This document shows positions 9,732 through 20,086 of a stretch of DNA of 64,000 nt, one piece after another (the stretch's first letter is position 1; each line of letters opens with the position of its first letter). Below the pieces are notes generated by a model. That model made no database searches. It saw nothing but the letters and a program-made list of their open reading frames with translations, and had not been told where the DNA came from. This DNA comes from Luteimonas cucumeris (GTDB taxonomy: Bacteria; Pseudomonadota; Gammaproteobacteria; Xanthomonadales; Xanthomonadaceae): the NCBI RefSeq assembly GCF_007830035.1, contig NZ_VLKN01000003.1, forward strand, positions 1 through 64,000. The letters run 5' to 3'. The translations under genes were made by a program, and so were the position numbers.

Positions 9732-9810
9732 CCGACTGCGGCAGCAGGCGGAAACTCCGACCTGAAAGGTCGGCAAATGCGTCGCAACACCAAAAGCAAG
9801 ATCAAAGTCA

Positions 9811-9837
9811 CTGGATCCCGGCTTACGCCGGGATGAC
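9811..9837 (+). repeat. GGATCCCGGC-type palindromic repeat, short form
   Basis: Stem ATCCCGGC/GCCGGGAT with loop TTAC, followed by GAC. It matches one arm of the larger palindrome inserted in mfd at 13348-13437, so both belong to one dispersed family. Confidence 0.65.
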
Positions 9838-9865
9838 GAGCAAGAGCAGCAAAGCCGCTAAGTCC

Positions 9866-9893
9866 CGCCCATCCTGAGCTTGTCGAAGGACAC
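9866..9893 (+). repeat. CCATCCTGAGCTTGTCGAAGG dispersed element
   Basis: A sequence of the CCTGAGCTTGTCGAAGG type, which I know as a recurrent intergenic repeat in many high-GC proteobacteria. Only one copy is seen in this window, so repeat status rests on prior knowledge. Confidence 0.4.
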
Positions 9894-9971
9894 GGGGACG
9901 ACGGCAGAAAGGCAAAGTAGTAGCAAGTTCGCCCTACAAAAGCCCCAATACCCGGCCGTGGCGCCAACGAT

Positions 9972-10397
9972 TCACGGCGCAGTCCCGAACCGCAGCCGCG
10001 CCTCCGGTTTCTCGCCCCGCGCCAGCGAAACCAGCTTGATGCTGTCCCCACCCAACGCCCGACTGCGCTTGTCGGCAAACCCCGTATGCAGTTCGAACGA
10101 TTGCGCGGCCGCGCCGGCCGCGGTCCATTCGAACGTCACTTCCGCGTCGCCGGCCCAGACGCAGCGCACGTCGGGGCGGCACCGCGAATCCGACTTCACG
10201 CCGACGTAGCGCAGCGTGCTGCGGTCGGGCAGGGCGACGCTGTCGCCCGGAGACATGGTGAACTCCTGGTTCGCGTCGACGCTGCGCAGGCCGGCTTCGC
10301 TCCCGCCTGCGGCGGCTGGCGTCGCGCTGCAACCGAGGGTGAGTGCGGCGAAGGCGCCGGCGAGGAGAAGAGGGCTGAGGCGACGGGTGGCGGGCAT
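9972..10397 (-). CDS. Putative lipoprotein, function unknown
   Basis: 141 aa with a lipoprotein signal (lipobox LTLGC, Cys near residue 23). The mature part includes FTMSPGDSVALPDRSTLRYV, then CRPDVRCVWAGDAEVTFEW, where two cysteines flank a short loop, and ends in a basic beta-rich segment. No named domain assigned. It is the last gene of a same-strand series behind mfd and nfi (73 bp gap) and may be read through from them. Confidence 0.72.
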   Translation of the reverse strand: MPATRRLSPLLLAGAFAALTLGCSATPAAAGGSEAGLRSVDANQEFTMSPGDSVALPDRSTLRYVGVKSDSRCRPDVRCVWAGDAEVTFEWTAAGAAAQSFELHTGFADKRSRALGGDSIKLVSLARGEKPEARLRFGTAP

Positions 10398-10470
10398 CGG
10401 GCGCTCCTGCGTGGACTGGTCCCGAGCCTATCCGCTGCCACCCCAGCGTGCCGTGAACCGGCGCGCAGAC

Positions 10471-11166
10471 TCAGGCCTTGCCGGCGTCGCGCCGCGAGGC
10501 CAGCCGGTCGGCAAGGCGGGTCGGTTCCGGCAGCCGGTAGGTGGTGACGTACCGCATCACCAGGTCGGCGGCGGACGCCATCGCCACGCGATGGCCCGGC
10601 GATACGATCAGCGGATTGCATTTGGGCTTGCTGCGCAGCAGCCAGCCGATCTGCTCACCCTTGTGCCGCAGCGGCACGTACGCGCCGCGTACCTGATGCG
10701 GTTCGGACGCGGTGCCGACCAGGATCTTCTTGGCGACGCCGATGCTCGGCAGCCCGGTGGCGACGCCGAAATGCGCGGCGATGCCGAGCCGGCGCGGATG
10801 CGCGATGCCGTGGCCGTCGACGAACACCATGTCGGGCGTGGTGCCCAGCAGCGTCAACGCGCGCAGCAGCGCCGGCAATTCGCGGAACGACAGCAACCCG
10901 GGGATGTAGGGCATCACCGTGTCGATGCGCGCGACGTGGGATTCCAGTGGCTGCATCGTGCGTGCGTCCAGCAGCACGGCCGCGGCGCGGGTGATCGCGC
11001 CATCCTCCTCGAAGCCGACATCGAAACCGGCGATCGTGCGCAGCGATTTGTCGAAGCCGTCGCGCAGCGAAACGCGTCCGGCCAGTTCGACCTGCACGTC
11101 GCGCGCGCGGGCGACATCGCCGTCCCACGCAGGCACGGCCGACGAATCGATGGCGATCGTGGTCAT
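10471..11166 (-). CDS. nfi: Endonuclease V (deoxyinosine 3'-endonuclease)
   Basis: 231 aa. Endonuclease V cuts the second phosphodiester bond 3' of deoxyinosine and starts repair of deaminated adenine. Catalytic acidic residues are visible in the family positions: Asp in IAGFDVGF (near residue 49), Glu in [11 protein letters not shown] (near 96) and Asp in [16 protein letters not shown] (near 117); a Lys sits in [10 protein letters not shown]. Its ATG overlaps the mfd stop codon by one base (TGATG on the minus strand), which indicates translational coupling to the upstream repair gene. The frame is open far upstream within mfd, but only this start fits the family length (E. coli 223 aa). Confidence 0.93.
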   Translation of the reverse strand: MTTIAIDSSAVPAWDGDVARARDVQVELAGRVSLRDGFDKSLRTIAGFDVGFEEDGAITRAAAVLLDARTMQPLESHVARIDTVMPYIPGLLSFRELPALLRALTLLGTTPDMVFVDGHGIAHPRRLGIAAHFGVATGLPSIGVAKKILVGTASEPHQVRGAYVPLRHKGEQIGWLLRSKPKCNPLIVSPGHRVAMASAADLVMRYVTTYRLPEPTRLADRLASRRDAGKA

Positions 11167-14100
11167 CAGGCGGCCTTCAAGGTGGTCAACAGGCCGCGCG
11201 CGGCGTTGAAACGCGTCGCCGCATCGGGCAGGTCGAGCTTGACCCGCAGTTTGTCGGGCCCGTCCATCTGGTACGACTTCGGCTGGCCCTGGATCAGGCG
11301 GATCACCGCCATCGGGTCGATGTTCGGCTTGCTCTCGAAATGCACGCGTCCGCCGTTCTCGCCGAGGTCGATCTTGCGCAGGCCCATCTGCGTCGCCTGC
11401 AGCTTCAGTTCGGCGATTGCGAACAGGTACTTCGCGGCGTCGGGCAGCAGCCCGAAGCGGTCGATCATCTCGACCTGAAGTTCGCGCAGTTCCTCGGCAT
11501 CGCGCGCGGAACTGATGCGCTTGTACAAGGTCAGGCGCGCATGCACGTCTGGCAGGTAATCGTCGGGGATCAGGGCAGGGACGTGCAGTTCGATGTCGGC
11601 ACCATGCGTGCGCACGCCGTCGATGTCGGGGAGTTCGCCGCGCTTGATCGAACGCACCGCGCGCTCCAGCAGTTCCGTGTACAGGCTGAAGCCGACCTCG
11701 GCCATCTGCCCGCTCTGGTCCTCGCCCAGCAGTTCGCCGGCGCCGCGGATTTCCAGGTCGTGCGTGGCGAGGGTGAAGCCGGCGCCGAGTTCGTCCATCG
11801 CCGCGATCGCATCCAGCCGCTTGCGCGCATCGGCGGTGATCGAGCGCTGGTCGGGAATCACCAGGTAGGCGTAGGCGCGATGGTGCGAGCGGCCGACGCG
11901 GCCACGCAACTGGTGCAGCTGCGCGAGGCCGAACTTGTCGGCGCGGTTGATGATGATGGTGTTGGCATTGGGGATGTCGATGCCGGATTCGATGATGGTC
12001 GAGCACAGCAGCACGTTGAAGCGCTGCTTGTGGAAGTCGAGCATCACCCGTTCCAGCTCGCGTTCCGGCATCTGGCCATGGGCGATGCCGATCCGCGCTT
12101 CCGGCACCAGTTCCTGCAGTTCGCGCTGCATGCGGCCGATGCTCTCGACATCGTTGTGCAGGAAGTACACCTGGCCACCGCGCGCCAGTTCGCGCTGGAA
12201 GGCCTCGCGCAGCTGGCCGTCGTCCCACGGCACCACGAAGGTCTGCACGGCCAGGCGATGCGCCGGTGGCGTGGCGATGATGGCGAGGTCGCGCAGCCCG
12301 GCCATCGCCATGTTCAGCGTACGCGGGATCGGCGTCGCGGTCAGCGTCAGCAGGTGCACGTTGGCGCGCAGCGCCTTCAGCGCTTCCTTCTGGCGCACGC
12401 CGAAACGCTGTTCCTCGTCGACGATCACCAGGCCCAGGTCCTTGAACTTCACGTCCGGCTGCAGCAACCGGTGCGTACCGACGATTACGTCGACCTTGCC
12501 TTCGGCCACGCGCACCAGTTCGGCTTCGATCTCCTTCTTGGACTTGAAGCGCGACAGCACTTCCACTTTCAACGGCCAGTCGGCGAAGCGGTCTGCGAAG
12601 TTGCGATAGTGCTGCTCGGCCAGCAGTGTGGTCGGCACCAGCACCGCAACCTGCTTGCCGGCGCTGGCGGCGACGAAGGCGGCGCGCACGGCGACTTCGG
12701 TCTTGCCGAAGCCGACATCGCCGCAGACCACGCGATCCATGGGCTGCGAACTGGACAGGTCGCGGATCACCGCTTCGATCGCGGCGTGCTGGTCCGGCGT
12801 CTCCTCGAACGGGAAAGTCGCCGCGAAAGGCTCGTACATCGCGCGGTCCACTTCCAGCGCGAGTCCGGCGCGGGCCTGGCGCTTGGCCTGGATCTCGAGC
12901 AGTTCCGCGGCCACGTCGCGTACCTTCTCGGCGGCCTTCTTCTTGGCCTTGGTCCAGGCTTCCCCGCCGAGCGAATGCAGCGGCGCGGTCTCGGCCGAAG
13001 CGCCGGAGTAGCGGCTGATCAGGTGCAGTTGCGCGACCGGCACGTACAGGCGGTCGCCCTTGGCGTATTCGATGTCCAGGTATTCGCCAGGCTGGCCGCC
13101 GGCCTCCAGCGTGACCAGGCCGCGATAGCGTCCGACGCCATGGTCCTCGTGCACGATCGGCGCGCCTTCGGACAGCTCGCCGAGATCGCGGATGATCGCT
13201 TCCGGTTCGCGGCCGGCACGCTTGCGGCGGCGCGGTTGCGCGGCGCGCTCGGGAAACAGCTGGCGTTCGGTGAGGATCGCGATCGCCGGTTCGTCGAGGG
13301 CGAAGCCGTTGTCGAGCGGGGCGACGGCAATCGCGAATTCTTTCAGCCCGTCATCCCGGCGAAAGCCGGGATCCAGCGCTTCGGTGTCGCTTGTACGCGC
13401 AGGGAGAGCTGGGTCCCGGCTTTCGCCGGGATGACGGCCTAAAGCAAAAGCCTGGAAATCCGGCAGCACATCCGGCGACAGGCCCGCCGCCTGCAGCACT
13501 TCCAGCAGCGCCTCGCGACGCCCCGCCGTATCCGCCGCGATCAGTACGCGTCCGGGATACGTCGACAGGAACGACTTCAGCGCTGCAGCCGGTTGCGCAT
13601 CCTTGGCCGCCAGCGGCAGGTCCGGTGCCGGCTGGTCGCCCAGAGGGAGTGCCTGTTCGCGGCGCGCATGTTCCGCGCCGCAGACTTCGACGCGCTCGGA
13701 CTGGTTGAGGCGCTCGCGCAGGCTGTCCGGCGGCAGATACAGCTCGTCGGGCGCCAGCAACGGGCGTTCGATGTCGTGGCGACGCTGTTCGTAGCGTTCG
13801 CTGGTCTGCTTCCAGAACTGCTCGGAAGCGGCGAAGGCGCCATCGGCGATCACCGGCAGGGTGGATTCGCCGAGGTAGTCGAACAGCGTCGCCGTGCGAT
13901 CGAAGAACAGTGGCAGGTAATACTCGACACCGGCCGGCGCCAAGCCGGCCTTCAGGTCCTGGTACAGCGCGCTGCGGCGCGTGTCGATGTCGAAGCGGTC
14001 GCGCAGCGTGTCCATCGCGCGCTGGGTACCGGCGTCGTCGAGCGGAACTTCGCGTCCGGGCAGCAGCTGTACCGCATCGGTCTTGTCCAGCGAGCGTTGC

Positions 14101-14732
14101 GATTCCGGATCGAAGGCACGGATCGAGTCGATGACATCGTCGAACAGCTCGACGCGATACGGCTCGTCGGCGCCCATCGGATAGACATCGAGCAGGCCGC
14201 CGCGCACGGCGAAGTCGCCGGGGTCGAGCACCTGCGGCACGTTGCGATAGCCGGCCGATTCGAGGCGGCGCTTTTCGGCATCCAGGTCCAGTTGCTGGCC
14301 GACGCGGACATCGAAGGTGTTGCCGACCACGTAACGCAGCGGCGGCAGGCGCTGCATCAGCGTCTGCACCGGCACCACCACGATGCCACGCTTCAGCGTC
14401 GGCAACCGGTGCAATGCGGCCAGGCGCTGCGAGACGATGTCCGGGTGCGGGCTGAACTGGTCGTAGGGCAGGGTTTCCCAGTCCGGGAAATGCAGGATCG
14501 GCGTGGCGGTCGCGGCATCGCCGAGCAGCGTGCGCAGGTCGGACTCGATCTGGTGCGCGCCGTGGTTGTCGCGAGCCACCACCAGCAGCGGTCCGCAATG
14601 CACATCAGCGGCGCGGGCGATGGCCCACGCCAGCGCGGAGGCGGAGGCTGGCGCGCGCCACCAGGCGCGTTGCTGGCCGGCCTTGGGCAGGGGTGGAGTC
14701 GGAAAGGAGATGATTTTTGGTTCGTTGGTCAT
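11166..14732 (-). CDS. mfd: Transcription-repair coupling factor Mfd
   Basis: 1188-aa translocase that removes RNA polymerase stalled at DNA lesions and recruits UvrA. Order seen: UvrB-like N-terminal region ([20 protein letters not shown]), RNA-polymerase-interacting domain near residues 520-600 ([11 protein letters not shown]), Walker [10 protein letters not shown] near 670, DEEQRFGV near 770, SF2 motifs [10 protein letters not shown] and [17 protein letters not shown]-terminal UvrA-blocking domain. About 40 residues longer than E. coli Mfd. Much of the excess is residues ~430-465, where a palindromic repeat is inserted in frame (see repeat at 13348-13437). The start at 14732 gives [10 protein letters not shown]; a longer frame exists upstream. 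The 3' end overlaps nfi. Confidence 0.95.
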   Translation of the reverse strand: MTNEPKIISFPTPPLPKAGQQRAWWRAPASASALAWAIARAADVHCGPLLVVARDNHGAHQIESDLRTLLGDAATATPILHFPDWETLPYDQFSPHPDIVSQRLAALHRLPTLKRGIVVVPVQTLMQRLPPLRYVVGNTFDVRVGQQLDLDAEKRRLESAGYRNVPQVLDPGDFAVRGGLLDVYPMGADEPYRVELFDDVIDSIRAFDPESQRSLDKTDAVQLLPGREVPLDDAGTQRAMDTLRDRFDIDTRRSALYQDLKAGLAPAGVEYYLPLFFDRTATLFDYLGESTLPVIADGAFAASEQFWKQTSERYEQRRHDIERPLLAPDELYLPPDSLRERLNQSERVEVCGAEHARREQALPLGDQPAPDLPLAAKDAQPAAALKSFLSTYPGRVLIAADTAGRREALLEVLQAAGLSPDVLPDFQAFALGRHPGESRDPALPARTSDTEALDPGFRRDDGLKEFAIAVAPLDNGFALDEPAIAILTERQLFPERAAQPRRRKRAGREPEAIIRDLGELSEGAPIVHEDHGVGRYRGLVTLEAGGQPGEYLDIEYAKGDRLYVPVAQLHLISRYSGASAETAPLHSLGGEAWTKAKKKAAEKVRDVAAELLEIQAKRQARAGLALEVDRAMYEPFAATFPFEETPDQHAAIEAVIRDLSSSQPMDRVVCGDVGFGKTEVAVRAAFVAASAGKQVAVLVPTTLLAEQHYRNFADRFADWPLKVEVLSRFKSKKEIEAELVRVAEGKVDVIVGTHRLLQPDVKFKDLGLVIVDEEQRFGVRQKEALKALRANVHLLTLTATPIPRTLNMAMAGLRDLAIIATPPAHRLAVQTFVVPWDDGQLREAFQRELARGGQVYFLHNDVESIGRMQRELQELVPEARIGIAHGQMPERELERVMLDFHKQRFNVLLCSTIIESGIDIPNANTIIINRADKFGLAQLHQLRGRVGRSHHRAYAYLVIPDQRSITADARKRLDAIAAMDELGAGFTLATHDLEIRGAGELLGEDQSGQMAEVGFSLYTELLERAVRSIKRGELPDIDGVRTHGADIELHVPALIPDDYLPDVHARLTLYKRISSARDAEELRELQVEMIDRFGLLPDAAKYLFAIAELKLQATQMGLRKIDLGENGGRVHFESKPNIDPMAVIRLIQGQPKSYQMDGPDKLRVKLDLPDAATRFNAARGLLTTLKAA
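13348..13437. repeat. Palindromic repeat inserted in frame inside mfd
   Basis: Two 28-bp arms, 13348-13375 (CCGTCATCCCGGCG...) and 13410-13437, are inverted copies with one mismatch, separated by 34 bp. On the mfd strand the insert translates as RHPGESRDP...LDPGFRRDD, the protein form of this repeat, without a stop or frame change. It lies in the linker before the polymerase-interacting domain, where extra residues are likely tolerated. A short copy lies at 9811-9837. Confidence 0.85.
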
Positions 14733-14943
14733 CGGCACGCGGAAAACGACGGCAGCGCCGGACGCGGTTGCGCCCAGCGCGGGAGGCACAGTCTAGCGGG
14801 TGCGTCCCGGGCCGGACCGTTGTGCGGCAGCGACACCGGCATCGCTGGGTCAGCTCGCGGCACCGCGGTGTTGTGCCTCAGGGCGGAAATCGCGGTGCCC
14901 AGTCGCCGACAGCCTGTGCCACTGGCCGGGCCGGCAACTCAGA

Positions 14944-15480
14944 TCAGTGCAGGTCAAGCACGACCCGCACCAGGCCCGGCGCATTGGCGGACTCGCGGCG
15001 GAAGCCCAGCGACTGCGCCAGCTGCAGCATCGGCTGGTTGTGCTCCAGCACCTCGCCGTACAGGCGCTCCAGCTTCTTGCCCTTGGCCCAGCGCACCAGC
15101 CGGCGCATCAGCTGCCGGCCCAGGCCCATGCCGGCGATGTAGTGGCTGACCAGGATCGCGAACTCCGCCTCGCGGCTGCCGGGGATGGTCGATGCGCGCG
15201 CGACCGCCCCGACCAGCGCTTCGCCGGGCGGCAATGGCTCCGCCACGACCAGTGCGAATTCGCTGCGCGGGTCGGGGCGGGTCAACTGCTGGGCCTGCTC
15301 CGTGCCGAGTTCCTTCATCGCGAACAGGAAGCGTTGCCGGACCTCGTCCGGCTGCAGCAGCGGGAACGCGGCACGAAGCGGACCGGCATCGTCTGGCCGG
15401 ATCGGTCGGATCAGCACTTCACGGCCGTTGGGCAAGCGCAGATGCTCGTGCCACGGCGGCAGGCGGTTGCGAGGACTCAT
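14944..15480 (-). CDS. GNAT family N-acetyltransferase
   Basis: 178 aa. The N-terminal segment VLIRPIRPDDAGPLRAAF and the acetyl-CoA loop AEFAILVSHYIAGMGLGRQLMRRL (Q/RxxGxG/A type) are standard for GNAT enzymes. The arrangement resembles the free-standing form of the acetyltransferase domain of protein acetyltransferase Pat/PatZ. The acceptor substrate, protein lysine or small molecule, is unknown. It lies 211 bp upstream of mfd on the same strand and may be transcribed with it. Confidence 0.85.
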   Translation of the reverse strand: MSPRNRLPPWHEHLRLPNGREVLIRPIRPDDAGPLRAAFPLLQPDEVRQRFLFAMKELGTEQAQQLTRPDPRSEFALVVAEPLPPGEALVGAVARASTIPGSREAEFAILVSHYIAGMGLGRQLMRRLVRWAKGKKLERLYGEVLEHNQPMLQLAQSLGFRRESANAPGLVRVVLDLH

Positions 15481-15522
15481 GCGCAGATGCTGGCATGGTG
15501 AAAGTGAAGCTATGCTCTACGG

Positions 15523-15867
15523 GTGAAGATCGCCGCCGTACGCCGCCTCGTTTCCGCCTGGCCGGGCGTCAGTGAGGATGTGAAGTGGAGCGGGGTACTG
15601 GTGTTCTCGGTCGGCGGCAAGATGTTCTGCGCCATGCGCGTCGCCGCTGCCGGTGGCCTGGCCTTCAGAGTGGAGGCGGAGCGCTTCCTCGAGTACACCG
15701 ATCGTCCGGGGGTAGTGCCGGCGCCGTTCCTGGCGCGCTGGCACTGGGTCAGCCTGGCCGTCCCCGACGCCTTGCCGGACGCCGAGGTCCGCGTCGCGAT
15801 CCGCCGCAGCTACGAACTGGTGCGTGGCAGGTTGAGCAGGAAGCTGCAGCGCGAATTCGCCGACTAG
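15523..15867 (+). CDS. MmcQ/YjbR family DNA-binding-fold protein
   Basis: 114 aa, the usual length of the YjbR (DUF419) family. Conserved pattern: WPGVSEDVKWSGVLVFSVGGKMFCAM near the N-terminus and SYELVRGRLSRKLQREF at the end. The fold is a CyaY-like double-wing; biochemical role unknown. The start is a GTG. It is divergent from the acetyltransferase gene, 42 bp away, so the two probably share a promoter region. Confidence 0.82.
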   Translation: MKIAAVRRLVSAWPGVSEDVKWSGVLVFSVGGKMFCAMRVAAAGGLAFRVEAERFLEYTDRPGVVPAPFLARWHWVSLAVPDALPDAEVRVAIRRSYELVRGRLSRKLQREFAD

Positions 15868-15923
15868 AAGGCGATCAGTGCAGCCGTGCCGGCTAGCCAG
15901 GCAACTGTGGCCGCCCTTTGTAC

Positions 15924-16847
<924 letters not shown>

Positions 16848-16955
16848 GAGGATTCGCGAGTCCTGGGAAAGCGGATTCTGTCACAGCTTCATGCGATGAG
16901 CTTTTTTGGCACGGACAAGATGGATGAACAAACAACTGGCAACCCAGGTCGACTT

Positions 16956-16981
16956 GTAGAGCGGGGCAAGCTCCGCTCTAC
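16956..16981 (+). repeat. GTAG-headed REP hairpin
   Basis: GTAGAGCGG/CCGCTCTAC, a perfect 9-bp stem with an 8-base loop. It begins GTAG and ends CTAC. GTAG followed by a stem-loop is the hallmark of REP elements such as the SMAG family of Stenotrophomonas. It lies just behind the rlmJ stop codon. Confidence 0.7.
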
Positions 16982-16987
16982 GAAGCG

Positions 16988-17845
16988 TCAAGTCGGCATC
17001 CGCAACCATTCGAGGTGGCTCGAACCGCCGCCGTCGTCGAGCGCGCCAAGCAGGGCCTGCAAGGCATGGCCCAGCACCGCATCGATCTGCCACGGTGCGT
17101 TGAGCAGCAGCAGGCCGCTACCGTTCATGCGTAGCGGCGAGTCGTCGGCACGCACCAGCAATTCAACCGCCAGCGCCGATCTCGCCGGCAGGTTTGCGGC
17201 CTTGCGGTGGAACGGCCGCAAGGTCCGGCGCAGCTTGATCGGGTACCACAGCGCGAACACGCCCTCCGGCCAGCGCTGCAGCCCGTCGCGCAGCGCGCCC
17301 ACGGCGGTCTCGAATTCGTCCAGTTGCGCTTCGTAGGGCGGGTCGATCAGCACCAGTCCGCGACCGAGTTTCGTTGCGCCGATCTTGGGCGGCAGCAAGG
17401 CCTTCATCGCCGCATAGCCGTCGCTGGCGTGGACGGCGACACGGCCATCGCCAGTGAAATTCGCCTTGAGCGCTGCCGCTTCGATCGGCTGCAGTTCGCA
17501 GCAGGCGATGCGGTCCTGCTCGCGCAGCGCGTGCGCCAGCAGCCAGGGCGATCCGGGGTAGGCGTCGTGGCCGAGCGCGCTGCGGCAGGCGCGGACCGCT
17601 TTCAGGTAACGCGCGATCGCCGGGTCTTTCGGTGGCGCAGCCAGCAGCCGGCCGATGCCCGCTTCGGCCTCGCCGGTGCGTTGCGCTGAACTCGATTTCA
17701 GCCGGTACAGGCCGCGGCCGGCATGCGTGTCCAGTGCGAACAGCGGCGTCGGTTTGGCGGTCAGGGCGTCACAGATCGCCAGCAGGGCGACGTGCTTGAG
17801 CACGTCGGCGTGGTTGCCGGCATGGAAGGCGTGTCGGTAATTCAT
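16988..17845 (-). CDS. rlmJ: 23S rRNA (adenine-2030-N6)-methyltransferase
   Basis: 285 aa, matching E. coli RlmJ (280 aa). The N-terminus MNYRHAFHAGNHADVLKHV is the family hallmark; SAM-site region LDTHAGRGLYRL and the catalytic amino-methyltransferase motif DPPYE (in GLVLIDPPYEAQ) follow. The enzyme N6-methylates A2030 of 23S rRNA before ribosome assembly. Divergent from creB across 31 bp. Confidence 0.95.
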   Translation of the reverse strand: MNYRHAFHAGNHADVLKHVALLAICDALTAKPTPLFALDTHAGRGLYRLKSSSAQRTGEAEAGIGRLLAAPPKDPAIARYLKAVRACRSALGHDAYPGSPWLLAHALREQDRIACCELQPIEAAALKANFTGDGRVAVHASDGYAAMKALLPPKIGATKLGRGLVLIDPPYEAQLDEFETAVGALRDGLQRWPEGVFALWYPIKLRRTLRPFHRKAANLPARSALAVELLVRADDSPLRMNGSGLLLLNAPWQIDAVLGHALQALLGALDDGGGSSHLEWLRMPT

Positions 17846-17876
17846 CGCAGGAGTCTACAGCCGCTATGCTGCCGGC

Positions 17877-18557
17877 ATGGTGGCCCATTCCCAGACGATA
17901 CTGCTGGCCGAAGACGAAACGGCGATCGCCGATGCGGTGCTCTACGCGTTGCGCAGCGAGGGTTTCGTGGTCGAACACTGCCTGCTTGGCGGCGAAGTCG
18001 CCCCACGCCTGCGCGCCGGCGGCGTCGACCTGCTGCTGCTCGACGTCGGCCTGCCCGACATCAGCGGCTTCGACGTATGCCGCCAGCTGCGCGGCTTCAG
18101 CGACCTGCCGGTGATCTTCCTTACCGCGCGCAACGACGAGATCGACCGCGTGCTCGGCCTCGAACTGGGTGCCGACGACTATGTCGCAAAACCATTCTCG
18201 CCGCGCGAGCTGGTCGCCCGCGTCCGCGCACGCCTGCGGCGGCATGTGCCGGCGGAGAACAGCCGGAAGCGCGGCGATTTCGAGATCGACCGCGAAGGCC
18301 GCCGCATCCGCTACGCGGGCCGCGCGCTCGATCTGACCCGCTACGAATACGCACTATTGGCCGAACTGTTGCGCCGACCCGGCGCGATCCTGAGCCGCGC
18401 GCAACTGCTCGATCGTGCCTGGGATGACGACAGCGACAGCGCCGACCGAACCGTCGACACCCACGTCAAGACGCTGCGCCACAAGCTGCGCGAGGCCGGC
18501 GCCGAACGCGATCCGATCCGCACCCATCGCGGTGTCGGCTATTCGATCGAGGTGTGA
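17877..18557 (+). CDS. creB: Response regulator CreB
   Basis: 226-aa OmpR/PhoB-type regulator: receiver domain (phospho-acceptor Asp in LLLLDVGLPDISGFDVC, switch Thr in VIFLTARND, Lys in DDYVAKPFSPREL) and winged-helix DNA-binding domain ending THRGVGYSIEV. The assignment as CreB rests on its linkage to a CreC-like kinase and CreD. The stop codon directly abuts the ATG of creC. CreB binds tandem TTCAC sites; one candidate lies upstream of creD. In Stenotrophomonas and Aeromonas this system affects beta-lactamase expression. Confidence 0.88.
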   Translation: MVAHSQTILLAEDETAIADAVLYALRSEGFVVEHCLLGGEVAPRLRAGGVDLLLLDVGLPDISGFDVCRQLRGFSDLPVIFLTARNDEIDRVLGLELGADDYVAKPFSPRELVARVRARLRRHVPAENSRKRGDFEIDREGRRIRYAGRALDLTRYEYALLAELLRRPGAILSRAQLLDRAWDDDSDSADRTVDTHVKTLRHKLREAGAERDPIRTHRGVGYSIEV

Positions 18558-19994
18558 ATGAAACTGGGGCTGCGCCTGTTCCTCGGTTTCTTCCTGATCG
18601 TCGGCGTCGCCGCGTTCTTCGTGATGCGCGTGTTCGTCGACGAGGTCAAGCCCGGCGTGCGCCAGGCGATGGAGGCCAATCTGGCCGATACCGCCAACGT
18701 ACTCGCCGCGCTCGCCGCGGCGGACATGAAGGCCGGCCGCATCGCCGATGGCGCGTTCGCGCGCGACATCGCGGCGGCCGAGCGCCGTCGTCTTGGCGCC
18801 GACATCTGGGGTACGCGCAAGGATCGCCTCGACTACCGCATCCTGGTCACCGATGCGCGCGGCATCGTCGTCTACGACTCGCAGGACGAAGCCGTGGGCA
18901 AGGACTATTCGCGCTGGAACGACGTCTATCGCACCCTGCGCGGCCAGTACGGCGCGCGTTCCAGCGGTGAGGTGCCGGGCGACCGCAAGAACACGGTGAT
19001 GCACGTCGCCGCGCCGATCCTCGACGTCGACGACGAAGACCGGATCATCGGCGTGCTGACGGTAGCCAAGGCCAACCGCACCATGGAGCCGGTGATCGCA
19101 CGCAGCCAGCGCAACATCCTGCGCGGTGGCGGCTGGTTGCTGGGCCTGTCGGCGCTGATCGGACTGGTGATGACCTGGTGGCTGGTGCGCGGCATCGGCC
19201 GCCTCAACCGCTATGCGCAGGCCGTGAGCAGTGGCGAGCGTGTGCCGCCGCCGCCGCCGCGCCGCGACGAGATCGGTGATCTCGGCCGCGCGCTGGAAAC
19301 CATGCGCCGCGAGCTGGAAGGCAAGCAGTACGTCGAGCAGTACGTGCAGACGCTGACCCACGAGATGAAAAGCCCGCTGGCGGCGATCCGCGCCGCTGCA
19401 GAACTGCTGCAGGAACCCCTGCCGGAAGCCGAGCGCGCGCGTTTCGCTGCCAACGTGCAGGGGCAAAGCGAGCGCCTCAACGAGATGATCGAGAAGCTGC
19501 TGGCGCTGGCGGCGGTCGAACATCGGAACGGGCTCGACCAGCGCGAGCGCATCGACGTGTCCGAACTGGTCGATGAAGCGGTCGAAGCCCTGCGTCCGCG
19601 GCTTCTGCAGGGCGAGGTCGACGTGTCGGTATCGGCTCCCGCGAGGCCGGTGGTCGTCGTAGGCGATCGCTTCCTGCTGCGGCAGGCCTTGCGCAACCTG
19701 CTCGACAACGCGATCGATTTCGCGCCGCGTGGATCGGGCATCGAGGTCCGATGGTCGCGCGACGAGCGCGACGCGGTGCTGCAGGTCGGCGACCGCGGGC
19801 CGGGCGTGCCGGAGTTCGCGCAGGAGCGGGTGTTCGAACGCTTCTACTCGCTGCCGCGGCCCAACGGCGGGCGCAGCACCGGTCTGGGTCTGACCTTCGT
19901 GCGCGAGGTGGCCGGACTGCACGGCGGCAATGTCAGGCTGGTACCGCGCGAGGGCGGCGGAGCCCAGGCCGAGTTGCGGCTGCCTGCCGTGTAG
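18558..19994 (+). CDS. creC: Sensor histidine kinase CreC
   Basis: 478 aa. Transmembrane helix near residues 6-24, periplasmic sensor of ~165 residues, second helix near 190-212, HAMP linker, phospho-acceptor His in THEMKSPLAAIRA (near 268), N box NLLDNAIDF (near 381) and ATP-lid STGLGLTF (near 442). Length equals E. coli CreC (474 aa). It starts on the base after creB's stop. Its TAG stop codon falls inside the left GTAG hairpin of the repeat pair at 19990-20055. Confidence 0.88.
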   Translation: MKLGLRLFLGFFLIVGVAAFFVMRVFVDEVKPGVRQAMEANLADTANVLAALAAADMKAGRIADGAFARDIAAAERRRLGADIWGTRKDRLDYRILVTDARGIVVYDSQDEAVGKDYSRWNDVYRTLRGQYGARSSGEVPGDRKNTVMHVAAPILDVDDEDRIIGVLTVAKANRTMEPVIARSQRNILRGGGWLLGLSALIGLVMTWWLVRGIGRLNRYAQAVSSGERVPPPPPRRDEIGDLGRALETMRRELEGKQYVEQYVQTLTHEMKSPLAAIRAAAELLQEPLPEAERARFAANVQGQSERLNEMIEKLLALAAVEHRNGLDQRERIDVSELVDEAVEALRPRLLQGEVDVSVSAPARPVVVVGDRFLLRQALRNLLDNAIDFAPRGSGIEVRWSRDERDAVLQVGDRGPGVPEFAQERVFERFYSLPRPNGGRSTGLGLTFVREVAGLHGGNVRLVPREGGGAQAELRLPAV

Positions 19995-20055
19995 CGTGCG
20001 CTGAGCGCACGATCAGCGTCCACAGGCAGGCATCATGCGCGCAGCGCACGCTACA
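19990..20055. repeat. Inverted pair of GTAG-headed REP hairpins; contains creC stop codon
   Basis: Outer arms TGTAGCGTGCGCT (19990-20002) and AGCGCACGCTACA (20043-20055) are perfect inverted copies. Each arm is itself a GTAG followed by a small palindrome (CGTGCGCT-G-AGCGCACG on the left). GTAG plus stem-loop is the REP signature. The TAG of the left GTAG is the stop codon of creC. Confidence 0.7.
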
Positions 20056-20086
20056 GTGCGCCGTCGAGTTCCGTTCATGAGTCGGC

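Larger units (their letters stand above)
9050..9971. other. Intergenic region rich in dispersed repeats
   Basis: About 920 bp without a credible gene. Open frames here run through repeats and lack ribosome sites or recognisable protein. The stretch holds two different hairpins built on an ACTTTCT/AGAAAGT stem, a GGCTTT hexamer array, a GGATCCCGGC...GCCGGGATGAC hairpin and a CCATCCTGAGCTTGTCGAAGG element, listed separately. It should contain the promoter of the pirin gene at its left edge. Confidence 0.6.

Noticed and set aside
9451-10078. Open frames through the repeat-rich gap on both strands
   Set aside because: They translate dispersed repeats (for example GFGFGFGF and RHPGVSRDP) and have no ribosome site or conserved domain.
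11340-13442. Long plus-strand frame opposite mfd
   Set aside because: Histidine/glutamine/aspartate-rich antisense shadow typical of high-GC genes; mfd on the other strand is certain.
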